NCBI RefSeq assembly: GCF_014930365.1
Contig: NZ_JABXWI010000004.1
Span: 248,001 to 312,000 of the forward strand
Origin: Streptomyces caniscabiei
GTDB lineage: Bacteria > Actinomycetota > Actinomycetes > Streptomycetales > Streptomycetaceae
DNA: 64,000 nt
Direction: 5' to 3'
Positions 40,820-49,006 of this stretch are shown here, piece after piece (within the stretch, counting starts at the first letter, position 1; each line of letters starts with the position of its first letter). The notes beneath the pieces are model-generated. The model searched no databases. It was not told the DNA's origin and worked only from the letters and a program-made list of their open reading frames with translations. The position numbers and the translations under genes were made by a program.

Positions 40820-41842
40820 TCACCGTCCCGTACCCATGTCGAACACGATCCGGGCCTTGACCTGGCCGCGCAGCACCTCGTCGATGGAGTCGTTGACGGA
40901 GGCCAGCGGGCGGGTCTCGCAGATGACCCGGGTGCGGCCGGCCGCGTGCAGCTGGAAGACCTCGGCGAGGTCCTGCCGGGTGCCCACGATCGAGCCGATC
41001 ACACTCGTGCCGTTCAGGACGGTGTCGAAGATCGGGACCTGGACGGTGCCGTGGGCGGGCAGGGCGACCATGACGAGCTTGCCGCCGCGCCTGAGGCCCG
41101 TGTTGACGGCCGCGAAGGCCGCGTCGTTCACGGCGAGGGCGATGGCCGCGTGGGCGCCGCCGTGCCGCTTGAGCACCTCGCCGACGTCCTCCTTGCGGGC
41201 GTCGACGACGAGGTCGGCACCGAGCTCGGTGGCCAGTTCGAGCTTCTCGTCGGTGACATCGATCGCCGCGACGGTCGCTCCGGCGATCCTGGCGTACTGC
41301 ACGGCGAGGTGGCCGAGCCCGCCGATCCCGGAGATCGCGACCAGTTGCGAGGGCCGCACGTCGGCGACCTTGAGCGCCTTGTACGTGGTCACCCCGGCGC
41401 AGGTGAGCGGTGCCGCGTCGACGGCGGTGACACCGTCCGGTACCGGCTGGGCGAAGTCGGCCCAGGCCAGCATCTTCTCGGCGTACCCCCCGTCGCAGCC
41501 GTAGCCGGTGTTGATCTGCTGCTCGCACAGCGTCTCCCAGCCGGACAGGCAGTGTTCGCACCGCCCGCAGGCCCTGCCCAGCCAGGGCACGGCGACACGC
41601 TGGCCGAGGCGGAGGTGGGTGACGCCGTCACCGAGCTTCTCGACCAGGCCGACGCCCTCGTGACCGGGGACGAACGGCGGGTTCGGCTTGACGGGCCAGT
41701 CGCCGCGGGCGGCGTGGATGTCGGTGTGGCACAGTCCGGAGGCCTCGACACGGATGCGGACCTGACCGGGGCCGGGCTCGGGGTCGGGGCGGTCCTCGAT
41801 GACCAGGGGCTCGCCGAAGGCTCGGACGACCGCTGCCTTCAT
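40820..41842 (-). CDS. Zinc-dependent alcohol dehydrogenase (AdhP/AdhA type)
   Basis: 340 residues. ASGLCHTDIHAARGDWPVKP has the catalytic zinc Cys and His, PFVPGHEGVGLVEKLGDGVT follows, ACGRCEHCLSGWETLC has four structural-zinc cysteines, and LVAISGIGGLGHLAVQYARI is the NAD loop. The order and length match bacterial ethanol-active AdhP. Likely reduces acetaldehyde or similar to recycle NAD+ (inference). It lies between two USP genes with 25 and 5 bp gaps, an unusual operon arrangement but consistent with shared induction. Confidence 0.92.
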   Translation of the reverse strand: MKAAVVRAFGEPLVIEDRPDPEPGPGQVRIRVEASGLCHTDIHAARGDWPVKPNPPFVPGHEGVGLVEKLGDGVTHLRLGQRVAVPWLGRACGRCEHCLSGWETLCEQQINTGYGCDGGYAEKMLAWADFAQPVPDGVTAVDAAPLTCAGVTTYKALKVADVRPSQLVAISGIGGLGHLAVQYARIAGATVAAIDVTDEKLELATELGADLVVDARKEDVGEVLKRHGGAHAAIALAVNDAAFAAVNTGLRRGGKLVMVALPAHGTVQVPIFDTVLNGTSVIGSIVGTRQDLAEVFQLHAAGRTRVICETRPLASVNDSIDEVLRGQVKARIVFDMGTGR

Positions 41843-41867
41843 GGGTTCAACTCCTCGGGTGGTGGCG

Positions 41868-42773
41868 TCAGTTGTGCGGGACGACGGCGACGGGGGCGGT
41901 GCTGTGGTGCAGGACCGCGTGGGTGACGGGGCCGATGTGGGCGCCGAAGGGGTTGCGGCGGATCCGGCGGCCCACGACGACCAGGGAGGCTTCGCGGGAC
42001 GCGTCGACGAGGTGGTGACCGGGGGTGCCGTAGTGCGACTCCTCGGTGACCTCGACGTTCGGGTGCTTCTCGCGCCACGGGCGCAGGGCCTCGGTCAGGG
42101 CGGTGCTCTCGCTGCGGGCGAGGGCCCCGTGCAGTTCGAGGTCGACGGAGAGGCCGTAGGCGTAGTAGGGGGGCGGGTTCCAGCCGTGCACGACGCGCAG
42201 GGAGGTGTCCCTGCGGGCGGCCGCCGCGAACGCGAACTCGATCAGTTCCTCGTCGGGGCTCTCGATGTCGAGGCCGAGGACGACGGGCCGGAACGGTGTC
42301 GCCGCGGACGGGATGCCGGCCGGGTCCATCTCGTGCTCGTCGGAGGCCAGTTCGGCGGCACGGACCAGGACGGTCGGCCGTTCGGCGTGCGCCACGACTC
42401 CCAGCCCGACCGAGCCGACCATGAAGCCGCCGACGCCGCTCAGTCCGCGGGAGCCCAGGACCAGCAGTTCGGCGTCCTTCGCCTCGTCGACCAGCACCTC
42501 GGCGGGACGACCGGAGGCGTGCTCGGTGACGACCTCCAGCCCGGGGTGACGCAGGCGGATGCCCTCGGCCGCCTCGCGAGGGACGCGCTCGGTCCAGTGC
42601 TGCTGGGTCTCCGTGCCGAGCAGCGGTGCCTGCGCCATGGGGGCCGGGACGGGCTCCCAGACGTGGACCAGCTTCAGCGGGACGCCGAGCAGAAGGGCCT
42701 CACGGGCCGCCCACTCGGCCGCCGAGCGGCTCTCACGGGAGCCGTCGAGGCCGACGGTGACGGTGCGGTTCAT
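41868..42773 (-). CDS. Tandem universal stress protein
   Basis: 301 residues from ATG 42773 (GGTGGAG upstream; an in-frame ATG 42782 is less well placed). Domain 1 is RTVTVGLDGSRESRSAAEWA with VLGSRGLSGVGGFMVGSVGL, a full ATP loop. Domain 2 is FRPVVLGLDIESPDEELIEF with VVVGRRIRRNPFGAHIGPVT, the same form as in the USPs at 34250 and 11406. First gene of the operon with the alcohol dehydrogenase and another USP. The promoter has one of the best palindrome pairs in the window. Confidence 0.92.
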   Translation of the reverse strand: MNRTVTVGLDGSRESRSAAEWAAREALLLGVPLKLVHVWEPVPAPMAQAPLLGTETQQHWTERVPREAAEGIRLRHPGLEVVTEHASGRPAEVLVDEAKDAELLVLGSRGLSGVGGFMVGSVGLGVVAHAERPTVLVRAAELASDEHEMDPAGIPSAATPFRPVVLGLDIESPDEELIEFAFAAAARRDTSLRVVHGWNPPPYYAYGLSVDLELHGALARSESTALTEALRPWREKHPNVEVTEESHYGTPGHHLVDASREASLVVVGRRIRRNPFGAHIGPVTHAVLHHSTAPVAVVPHN

Positions 42774-42871
42774 GATCTCCACCTTTTGGGGTCGGGGTTC
42801 TGATCGGAGGGTTCGCGCGAGGGCTTCGGGCTCCCGATTCGAGCTTCGTCCGCCGGAGCGCTTCCCGGCAG

Positions 42872-42905
42872 GGGCCGCAGGTCCCTCGGGAGGGCCGACC
42901 GGCCC
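42872..42905. promoter_or_regulatory. DevR/OsdR-type palindrome pair upstream of the USP-adh-USP operon
   Basis: GGGCCGCAGGTCCC (42872-42885) and GGGCCGACCGGCCC (42892-42905; fully symmetric within AGGGCCGACCGGCCCTG), centres exactly 20 bp apart, 99 bp from ATG 42773. Same two-box layout as 9902-9935. Confidence 0.8.
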
Positions 42906-42963
42906 TGCCCGGGGCCGTGGTGGAGCTGCGGGCCCACCGTCGGGCCCGCGGCCCCTCCCGCGG

Positions 42964-43593
42964 TCAACGCAGCCAGGGGCTGCGGCGCACCGGCGGGAGA
43001 CCGGCCCAGAACCTGCCCAGGCCCAGCGTGTTGCCGGCGGCCGTGGCGGCGAGCACCACCATGACGACGGCGTAGACGAGGTGGTACTCCGCGAAGGGGT
43101 TCGTCGACATGCTCGGCGAACCGTCCGACAGGTGCTGCGCGGGCGGCCATTCGGCGATCCACATCAGCGCCATCATCACCGTGCCGGCGGCGGCCGTGAG
43201 CCGCAGCGCCACACCGGCGGTGAGGGCGAGGCCGATGCCGAGCAGACCGAGCATGAACAGCCAGTCGGCCCACGGGTCCCCCGCCCAGGAGTGGAAGGTG
43301 GACTCCATCGGGCCGACGGCCACGGAGCCGAGGAAGCCCTTGGTCGGCGAGCCGCCGTCGATCCAGCCCTTGCCGGACTGGGTGGCGTAGCCGAGGCCGA
43401 AGGTCTTGTCGAGGAACGCCCACAGGAAGACGAATCCGGTGAGCAGGCGCAGGGAGGCGAGGGCGTAGGCCGCCACCGTGTGCGTGCCGGTCGCCACCGC
43501 GAGGGCGGGCTCGGTCTCAGAGGCGGTCCGGGTCGCGCGGAAGGACGGCAGACGCAGTCCCGGCCTCCGGTGAGGGTGCTCGTGCACGGCCAT
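42964..43593 (-). CDS. DoxX-like integral membrane protein
   Basis: 209 residues with four predicted membrane helices. SLRLLTGFVFLWAFLDKTFG begins the first helix and carries the conserved Asp-Lys of DoxX/DoxD-like proteins; WADWLFMLGLLGIGLALTAG and TAAAGTVMMALMWIAEWPPA follow. DoxX relatives associate with respiratory or thiol-redox functions; the actual role here is unknown. Start ATG 43593 is preceded by GAAGGGAAG. It lies between the USP operon and pflBA on the same strand. Confidence 0.8.
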   Translation of the reverse strand: MAVHEHPHRRPGLRLPSFRATRTASETEPALAVATGTHTVAAYALASLRLLTGFVFLWAFLDKTFGLGYATQSGKGWIDGGSPTKGFLGSVAVGPMESTFHSWAGDPWADWLFMLGLLGIGLALTAGVALRLTAAAGTVMMALMWIAEWPPAQHLSDGSPSMSTNPFAEYHLVYAVVMVVLAATAAGNTLGLGRFWAGLPPVRRSPWLR

Positions 43594-43691
43594 GATGGGC
43601 TTCCCTTCGGGAACGGGTGGGACGTGGTGTGATGCCTTCACTCTCGTCGCGTCCGGCGGGCCGCGCCGGATGCCGAAGGTCTGCGGCAGGT

Positions 43692-43705
43692 GGGCTGAAC
43701 GTCCC
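43692..43705. promoter_or_regulatory. DevR/OsdR-type palindrome upstream of the DoxX-like gene
   Basis: GGGCTGAACGTCCC, symmetric except for one G-T/T-G exchange against the consensus, 98 bp from ATG 43593. A convincing second copy at the usual spacing was not found. Confidence 0.55.
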
Positions 43706-43745
43706 TGCACGCAAGGCCTGTTGGGCGCCGGGACCGCGGCCGGGC

Positions 43746-44480
43746 TCAGTAGGCGCGCACGCCGTGCGTCCTGAACCGTTCGCGGACCTGTTCGGTCAGG
43801 TCGGCGTCCGGGCAGGGGGTGTCGCGGAGCGGGAACGGCAGCCCGAGAGCCTCGTACTTGGCGGCGCCGAGCCTGTGGAAGGGCAGGACGTCCACGCGGT
43901 CGACCGCGCCGAGGCCGGCCACGAAGCGGGCGAGGCCCTCGACGGACTCCGGTTCGTCCGTCCAGCCGGGCACCAGGACGTATCTGATCCACATCGGGAC
44001 GCCGAGCCGGTCGAGGCGGGTGGCGAAGTTCAGGGTGGGGCCCAGTTCACCGCCCGTGAGCCGCCGGTAGGTGGTGACGTCGAAGGACTTGATGTCCAGC
44101 AGGACCAGGTCCGTGACGGACAGGAGTTCGTCGGTGGCGCGGGCGCCGAGGAGACCCGAGGTGTCGAGGGCGGTGTGGAGCCCCAGCTCCTTGCAGCGAC
44201 GCAGCACCTCCCCGGTGAAACCCGGTTGGAGGAGCGGTTCGCCGCCCGTGAGGGTGACTCCGCCGCCGGCCGTGGTGAGGAACGCGTGGTACTTCTCGAT
44301 CTCCTCCATCACCTCGTCGACCGTCGTCTCCTTCCCGTCGCGCATGTGCCAGGTGTCGGGGTTGGCGCAGTACAGACAGCGCAGCGGACAGCCGGCGACG
44401 AAGAGGACGAAGCGGGTCCCGGGACCGTCCACGCCGGTGGACAGGTCCCAGGAGTGGATCCGACCCCTGGGCGAGGGCAT
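43746..44480 (-). CDS. pflA: Pyruvate formate-lyase activating enzyme (radical SAM)
   Basis: 244 residues. The radical-SAM cluster motif is AGCPLRCLYCANPDTW (Cys31-x3-Cys35-x2-Cys38). GGGVTLTGGEPLLQPGFTGE is the SAM-binding GGE motif. RVDVLPFHRLGAAKYEALGL closes the fold as in E. coli PflA. It generates the glycyl radical on PflB using SAM and a [4Fe-4S] cluster. Start ATG 44480 lies 5 bp after the pflB stop, so translation is coupled to pflB. The gene itself looks intact although its substrate gene has a nonsense codon. Confidence 0.93.
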   Translation of the reverse strand: MPSPRGRIHSWDLSTGVDGPGTRFVLFVAGCPLRCLYCANPDTWHMRDGKETTVDEVMEEIEKYHAFLTTAGGGVTLTGGEPLLQPGFTGEVLRRCKELGLHTALDTSGLLGARATDELLSVTDLVLLDIKSFDVTTYRRLTGGELGPTLNFATRLDRLGVPMWIRYVLVPGWTDEPESVEGLARFVAGLGAVDRVDVLPFHRLGAAKYEALGLPFPLRDTPCPDADLTEQVRERFRTHGVRAY

Positions 44481-44485
44481 CCGGC

Positions 44486-46744
44486 TCACATCGACCCGTG
44501 GAAGGTACGGCTGATCACGTCGAGCTGCTGCTCGCGGGTGAGCCGGACGAAGTTGACGGCGTATCCGGAGACGCGGACGGTCAGGTCGGGGTACTTCTCC
44601 GGGTGCTCCATCGCGTCCTGGAGCGTGGCGCGGTCCAGGACGTTGACGTTCATGTGGAAGCCGCCCGCCGCCGTGTAGGCGTCGAGGATGCCGACGAGAT
44701 GGCCCGCGCGTTCGTCGGGACGGTGGCCGAGTCCCTCCGGAGTGACGGTCGTCGTCAGCGAGATGCCGTCGCAGGCCTGCTCGTACGGCAGTTTGGCCAC
44801 CGACAGGGCAGAGGCGGCGACCCCGTGCCGGTCGCGGCCGTTCATGGGGTTGGCGCCGGGCGCGAAGGGCTGTCCGGCGCGGCGGCCGTCGGGGGTGTTG
44901 CCGGTGTGCTTGCCGTAGACCACGTTGGAGGTGATGGTGAGGACCGACTGGGTGTGTTCGGCGTCCCGGTAGGTGGGGTGTGCGCGCACCTTCGCCATGA
45001 ACGACTCGACCAGGTGGACGGCGATGTCGTCGGCGCGGTCGTCGTTGTTGCCGAAGGTCGGGAAGTCCCCCTCGGTGCGGAAGTCGACGGCGAGGCCGGT
45101 GGCGTCCCGGAACACCTTCACCCGTGCGTACCTGACGGCCGACAGGCTGTCCACGGCGACCGACAGTCCCGCGATGCCGCAGGCCATGAAGCGGTGCACC
45201 GGGTGGTCGTGCAGCGCCATCTCGATGCTTTCGTAGGCGTACTTGTCGTGCATGTAGTGGATGACGTTGAGCGCGTCGACGTACGTCGCGGCCAGCCAGT
45301 CCAGGACGCGGTCGTACGCCGCGGAGAGCTCCTCGTGGTCCAGGTACTCCCCGGTGAGTGGGGGCGCGGCCGGAGCGACCTGCTCGGAGGTCATCTCGTC
45401 CCGGCCGCCGTTGACCGCGTACAGCAGTGCCTTGGCGAGGTTCACCCGTGCCCCGAAGAACTGCATCTGACGGCCCACGGCCATGGCGGAGACACAGCAG
45501 GCGATCGCCGTGTCGTCGCCGGTGCGCGGGCGCGTCAGCTCGTCGGACTCGTACTGGACGGCGCTGGTGTCGATGGAGACCTGGGCGCAGAACCGCTTGA
45601 AGCCCTCGGGCAGCCGCGGCGACCACAGCACCGTGAGGTTCGGCTCGGGGGCGGGGCCCAGGTTGTACAGCGTCTACAGGAAACGGAAGGAGGTGCGGGT
45701 GACCAGCGGGCGTCCGTCGGCGCCGATGCCGCCGATGGACTCCGTCACCCACGTGGGGTCGCCGGAGAAGAGGGCGTCGTACTCGGGCGTGCGCAGGAAC
45801 CGTACGATCCGCAGCTTGATGACGAAGTCGTCGATCAGCTCCTGGGCGCGGGTCTCGTCGAGCACTCCGTCCGTCAGGTCCCGCTGGAGGTAGACGTCGA
45901 GGAAGGTCGAGGTGCGGCCCAGCGACATGGCGGCGCCGTTCTGTTCCTTCACGGCGGCGAGGTAGCCGAGGTAGAGCCACTGCACGGCCTCGTGGGCGGT
46001 GGCCGCGGGGCGGGAGACGTCGCAGCCGTAGCCGGCGGCCATCCGCGCCAGGGCGCCCAACGCCCTGATCTGTTCGGCGAGTTCCTCCCGGTCCCGGATG
46101 ACGTCGGCGGTGGAGGGCCGGGCGTCCAGCAGGGCCCGCTCGGCCTTCTTGGCCTCGGTCAGCCGGTCCGTGCCGTAGAGCGCCACGCGACGGTAGTCGC
46201 CGATGATCCGGCCCCGTCCGTAGGAGTCCGGGAGCCCGGTGATGATGCCCGCTCTGCGGGCGGCCCGCATCTCGGGGGTGTAGGCGTCGAAGACGCCGTC
46301 GTTGTGGGTCTTGCGGTACGTGCCGAAGACCCGGGTGACGAACGGGTCGGGCTCGTAGCCGTAGGCGCGCAGGCCGTTCTCCACCATCCGCAGCCCGCCG
46401 TTCGGCATGATGGCGCGCTTGAGCGGCGCGTCCGTCTGCAGGCCGACGATCAGTTCGCGGTCGCGGTCGATGTACCCGGGCGCGTGCGAGGTGATCGTCG
46501 AGGGGGTCGCGGTGTCGACGTCGAGGACGCCCCGGCTCCGCTCCTCGGGGAAGAGCGCGACGATCTTCTCCCAGACGGCGCGAGTACGGTCCGTCGGGCC
46601 GGTCAGGAAGCCGGCGTCGCCCTCGTACGGTGTGTAGTTGGCCTGGATGAAGTCACGTACGTCGACCTGTTCGCGCCAGTGCGTCCCGGCGAAGTCCCGC
46701 CAGGCGTCGCTCGTTCGGCTGCCCACGGTCGTGGTCGCGGTCAT
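44486..46744 (-). pseudogene. pflB: Pyruvate formate-lyase gene interrupted by a single in-frame amber codon
   Basis: From ATG 46744 the frame is open for 356 codons to RTSFRFL, then TAG (plus strand CTA 45674-45676). It continues in the same frame [20 protein letters not shown] to the natural stop at 44486. Full length would be 752 codons (E. coli PflB has 760). All catalytic residues lie beyond the amber: [15 protein letters not shown] with Cys416-Cys417, and [12 protein letters not shown] with radical Gly727. The amber replaces the residue between FRFL and TLYN (His in E. coli); CAG to TAG is one transition. No other lesion is seen, so the break is recent, a base-call error, or read through. 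Downstream pflA is intact. Confidence 0.9.
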
Positions 46745-46839
46745 CGCCGGTCCTCTCCTCGGTCGGTCGCACCTGTCTGTCCCTCGGATGCTGGTCGCTC
46801 GACGCCGGGCGCGGGGAGTGCCGAGGGGCGCACGTGACC

Positions 46840-46875
46840 GGGCCGTCCGGCCCTTTCTCCGGTGCCGGGCGGCCC
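46840..46875. promoter_or_regulatory. DevR/OsdR-type palindrome pair upstream of pflBA
   Basis: GGGCCGTCCGGCCC (46840-46853, full consensus) and GTGCCGGGCGGCCC (46862-46875), centres 22 bp apart, about 95 bp from ATG 46744 on the minus strand. Confidence 0.75.
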
Positions 46876-46899
46876 GGGCCCCGGCGGCCTGTCGTGCGC

Positions 46900-47823
46900 T
46901 CACTCCGTGGGCAGCCCGGGGCGGATGAGTGTGCCCGAGAGTCCGTGGACGATCTCGTAGGCCGCGTCCAGGGCGCCGATGGCGGCCAGACCTCCGGTGC
47001 GGCTGACGAACCGGGCGGCGGCCTCGGCCTTCGGGCCCATGGAGCCGCCGGGGAAGCGGCGCCCACGCAGCTGGTCGGGGGTGGCGTCGAGGAGGGGGCG
47101 CTGCTCCGGTGTGCCGTAGCCGTCGTACACGTAGGGCACGTCCGTGAGGATCAGCAGGAAGTCGGCCTTCAGTTCCTCGGCGAGCAGGGCGGCGGTGAGG
47201 TCCTTGTCCACGACCGCCTCGACGCCGGTGAGCGCACCGGTGACCCGGTCGGCGGTGACCGGTACGCCACCCCCGCCTCCGCAGATGACCAGCGTGCCGG
47301 TGGCGAGGAGTTCACGCACCGTCTCGGTCTCCAGGACACGTTCGGGGCTCGGGGAGGGCACGACGCGCCGTCGGCCCTCGCCGGCCGGCGCCATGTGCCA
47401 GCCGTGCTCGTGGGCGAGGCGGCGGGCGACGTCCCGCGGATACACCTGGCCCACCGGCTTGGCGGGCCGGTCGAAGGCCGGGTCGTCACGCCGGACGAGG
47501 GTGTGGGTCACCAGGGTGGCGATCCGGTGGCGCGGCAGGGCGTTGTGCAGGGCGCGGGCCAGCAGGGAGCCGATCATGCCCTGTGTCTGGGCCCCGAGGA
47601 GGTGCATCGGGTAGGGCGCGCTCAGCGCGGCGTCGGACTCGCTCTCCCCCGCGAGCAGCCCGATCTGGGGGCCGTTGCCGTGGGTGACCACGATGTCGTG
47701 TTCGCGGGCCAGAGCGGCGAGGGCGGTGGCGACCCGGTCCACGTTCGCCTGCTGGACGGCCGCGTCGGGGCGATCGCCCCGGTGCAACAGGGCATTGCCG
47801 CCGAGGGCGACGACCATACGCAT
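46900..47823 (-). CDS. arcC: Carbamate kinase
   Basis: 307 residues. [20 protein letters not shown] is the amino-acid-kinase start. [40 protein letters not shown] and [20 protein letters not shown] are all carbamate-kinase motifs. It transfers phosphate from carbamoyl-phosphate to ADP. No arcA or arcB (arginine deiminase, ornithine carbamoyltransferase) accompanies it, so the source of carbamoyl-phosphate is not evident here. ATG 47823 follows GGAGGACC. It lies upstream of pflB on the same strand. Confidence 0.93.
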   Translation of the reverse strand: MRMVVALGGNALLHRGDRPDAAVQQANVDRVATALAALAREHDIVVTHGNGPQIGLLAGESESDAALSAPYPMHLLGAQTQGMIGSLLARALHNALPRHRIATLVTHTLVRRDDPAFDRPAKPVGQVYPRDVARRLAHEHGWHMAPAGEGRRRVVPSPSPERVLETETVRELLATGTLVICGGGGGVPVTADRVTGALTGVEAVVDKDLTAALLAEELKADFLLILTDVPYVYDGYGTPEQRPLLDATPDQLRGRRFPGGSMGPKAEAAARFVSRTGGLAAIGALDAAYEIVHGLSGTLIRPGLPTE

Positions 47824-47913
47824 GACTCGGTCCTCCAAAGGGCGACGAGTACGGTCCTGACGGTGTGCGGCCGGTTCTCGGGCACGGCGCCTGCCCGGGT
47901 GCCGCAGCGCGAC

Positions 47914-47938
47914 GGCCCGGAGGGGGGTCCTCCGGGCC
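47914..47938 (-). terminator. Hairpin between the small membrane protein gene and arcC
   Basis: Perfect 10-bp stem GGCCCGGAGG (47914-47923) with 47929-47938 and a 5-nt loop. It lies 70 bp beyond the minus-strand stop at 48009 and 91 bp before the arcC start. Confidence 0.65.
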
Positions 47939-48008
47939 GCCCGGAGCCGCCTGAGCCGCCCACGGTCGCCGCCCGGTCGGCGTGTCCCCGGACGGCGGGG
48001 CTCGCCTC

Positions 48009-48299
48009 TCAGTGGTGCGCCGGCGTCCGCCGGGACGGGGGCGGGGTTCGGTCCGCCGGGGTCACGGGCGGGTGATCGGGGGTGGGGTGCGCGGGGGCCG
48101 CGGGCGGGCGGGCCGGGGTTCGGGACGGCCCGTCGGGGGGCCCGTCCGTCCGGGCGGTGGGCTGCCGGTCCCGCCGGCGCCGCAGCCGCCGTGCGTACAG
48201 GGCGTCGAGCACGGCGCTCACCACGAACGTGAGCGTCGCGGACACGGCCAGGAGGACGGCGAACAGCCTCCAGAAGTCGGGAGTCAGTGAGGTACCCAC
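48009..48299 (-). CDS. Small single-pass membrane protein with Pro-rich tail
   Basis: 96 residues from GTG 48299 (GAGGGGG upstream). One hydrophobic helix (about 10-35: LFAVLLAVSATLTFVVSAVL) is followed by a basic stretch ARRLRRRRDR and a Pro/Thr/Arg-rich tail of about 50 residues. I do not recognise the family. The helix-then-Arg pattern suggests a cytoplasmic tail. It is divergent from the cyclic-nucleotide-binding gene. Confidence 0.6.
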   Translation of the reverse strand: MGTSLTPDFWRLFAVLLAVSATLTFVVSAVLDALYARRLRRRRDRQPTARTDGPPDGPSRTPARPPAAPAHPTPDHPPVTPADRTPPPSRRTPAHH

Positions 48300-48392
48300 G
48301 GTTCTCGTCCCCCTCGCTCGGACAGGTCTTCCCATGTCTCCATGGAACAGCGGGGCCCGGGGCGCCACAGGGTGCCGGAAGGCTCGTCCGCC

Positions 48393-48427
48393 GTGCCGAC
48401 CGGCCCGGGTGGAGGACCGGACGGCCC
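48393..48427. promoter_or_regulatory. DevR/OsdR-type palindrome pair upstream of the cyclic-nucleotide-binding gene
   Basis: GTGCCGACCGGCCC (48393-48406) and GGACCGGACGGCCC (48414-48427), each one mismatch from consensus, centres 21 bp apart, 68 bp before ATG 48496. Confidence 0.8.
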
Positions 48428-48495
48428 ATGGCGGGCGGGGACGGCGCGGCACAGGCTGGGCATGGCAGTTCCGGTAGACCGCCTGGAGGCACGCC

Positions 48496-48960
48496 ATGAT
48501 CACCACACCCACGCCCAGCATGCTGCGGGCGCTGCCCGCCGAGCATCGGCAGCGGCTGATGCGCGTCGCCCGGGAGGTGGCGTTCCCCCAGGGGACACGG
48601 CTGTTCGAGGAGGGGAGCCGTGCCGACCGGTTCTGGATCATCCGCACGGGCAGCGTGGAACTCGACATGCGGGTGCCGGGCCGCCGGCCGGCCGTCATCG
48701 AGTCGCTGCGGCACAACGAACTCGTCGGCTGGTCCTGGCTGTTCCCCCCGCACGTCTGGCACCTGGGCGCCGAGGCGACGACACCGGTGCGGGCGTACGA
48801 GTTCGACGCCACGGCCGTGCGTCTCATGTGCCAGGAGGACCCGGCCATGGGCCGGGCCGTCGGCCTGTGGGTCGGAGAGGTGCTCGCCCACCGGCTGCAG
48901 GCGGCACGGAGCCGGCTGCTGGACCTGTACGCCCCCTACGGCGCCGGCCACGTCGGCTGA
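48496..48960 (+). CDS. Cyclic nucleotide-binding domain protein (no DNA-binding domain)
   Basis: 154 residues. LPAEHRQRLMRVAREVAFPQ, GTRLFEEGSRADRFWIIRTG and NELVGWSWLFPPHVWHLGAE make a Crp-type cNMP-binding beta barrel and dimer helix. The Crp/Fnr helix-turn-helix is absent, so it is a stand-alone sensor domain. Start ATG 48496 follows GGAGGC. It is followed after 46 bp by a CBS-BON gene, suggesting a nucleotide-sensing pair. The actual ligand is unknown, and the Glu/Arg phosphate cassette is not clearly conserved. Confidence 0.85.
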   Translation: MITTPTPSMLRALPAEHRQRLMRVAREVAFPQGTRLFEEGSRADRFWIIRTGSVELDMRVPGRRPAVIESLRHNELVGWSWLFPPHVWHLGAEATTPVRAYEFDATAVRLMCQEDPAMGRAVGLWVGEVLAHRLQAARSRLLDLYAPYGAGHVG

Positions 48961-49006
48961 GGCCACCCGCCGCCTCCTCCCCCGCACGGACCTCGAAGGA
49001 GAGATC

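Noticed and set aside
45674..45676. Selenocysteine or pyrrolysine explanation for the pflB stop
   Set aside because: Selenocysteine uses UGA, not UAG. No pyl genes are in the window, and PFL has no such residue at this position.
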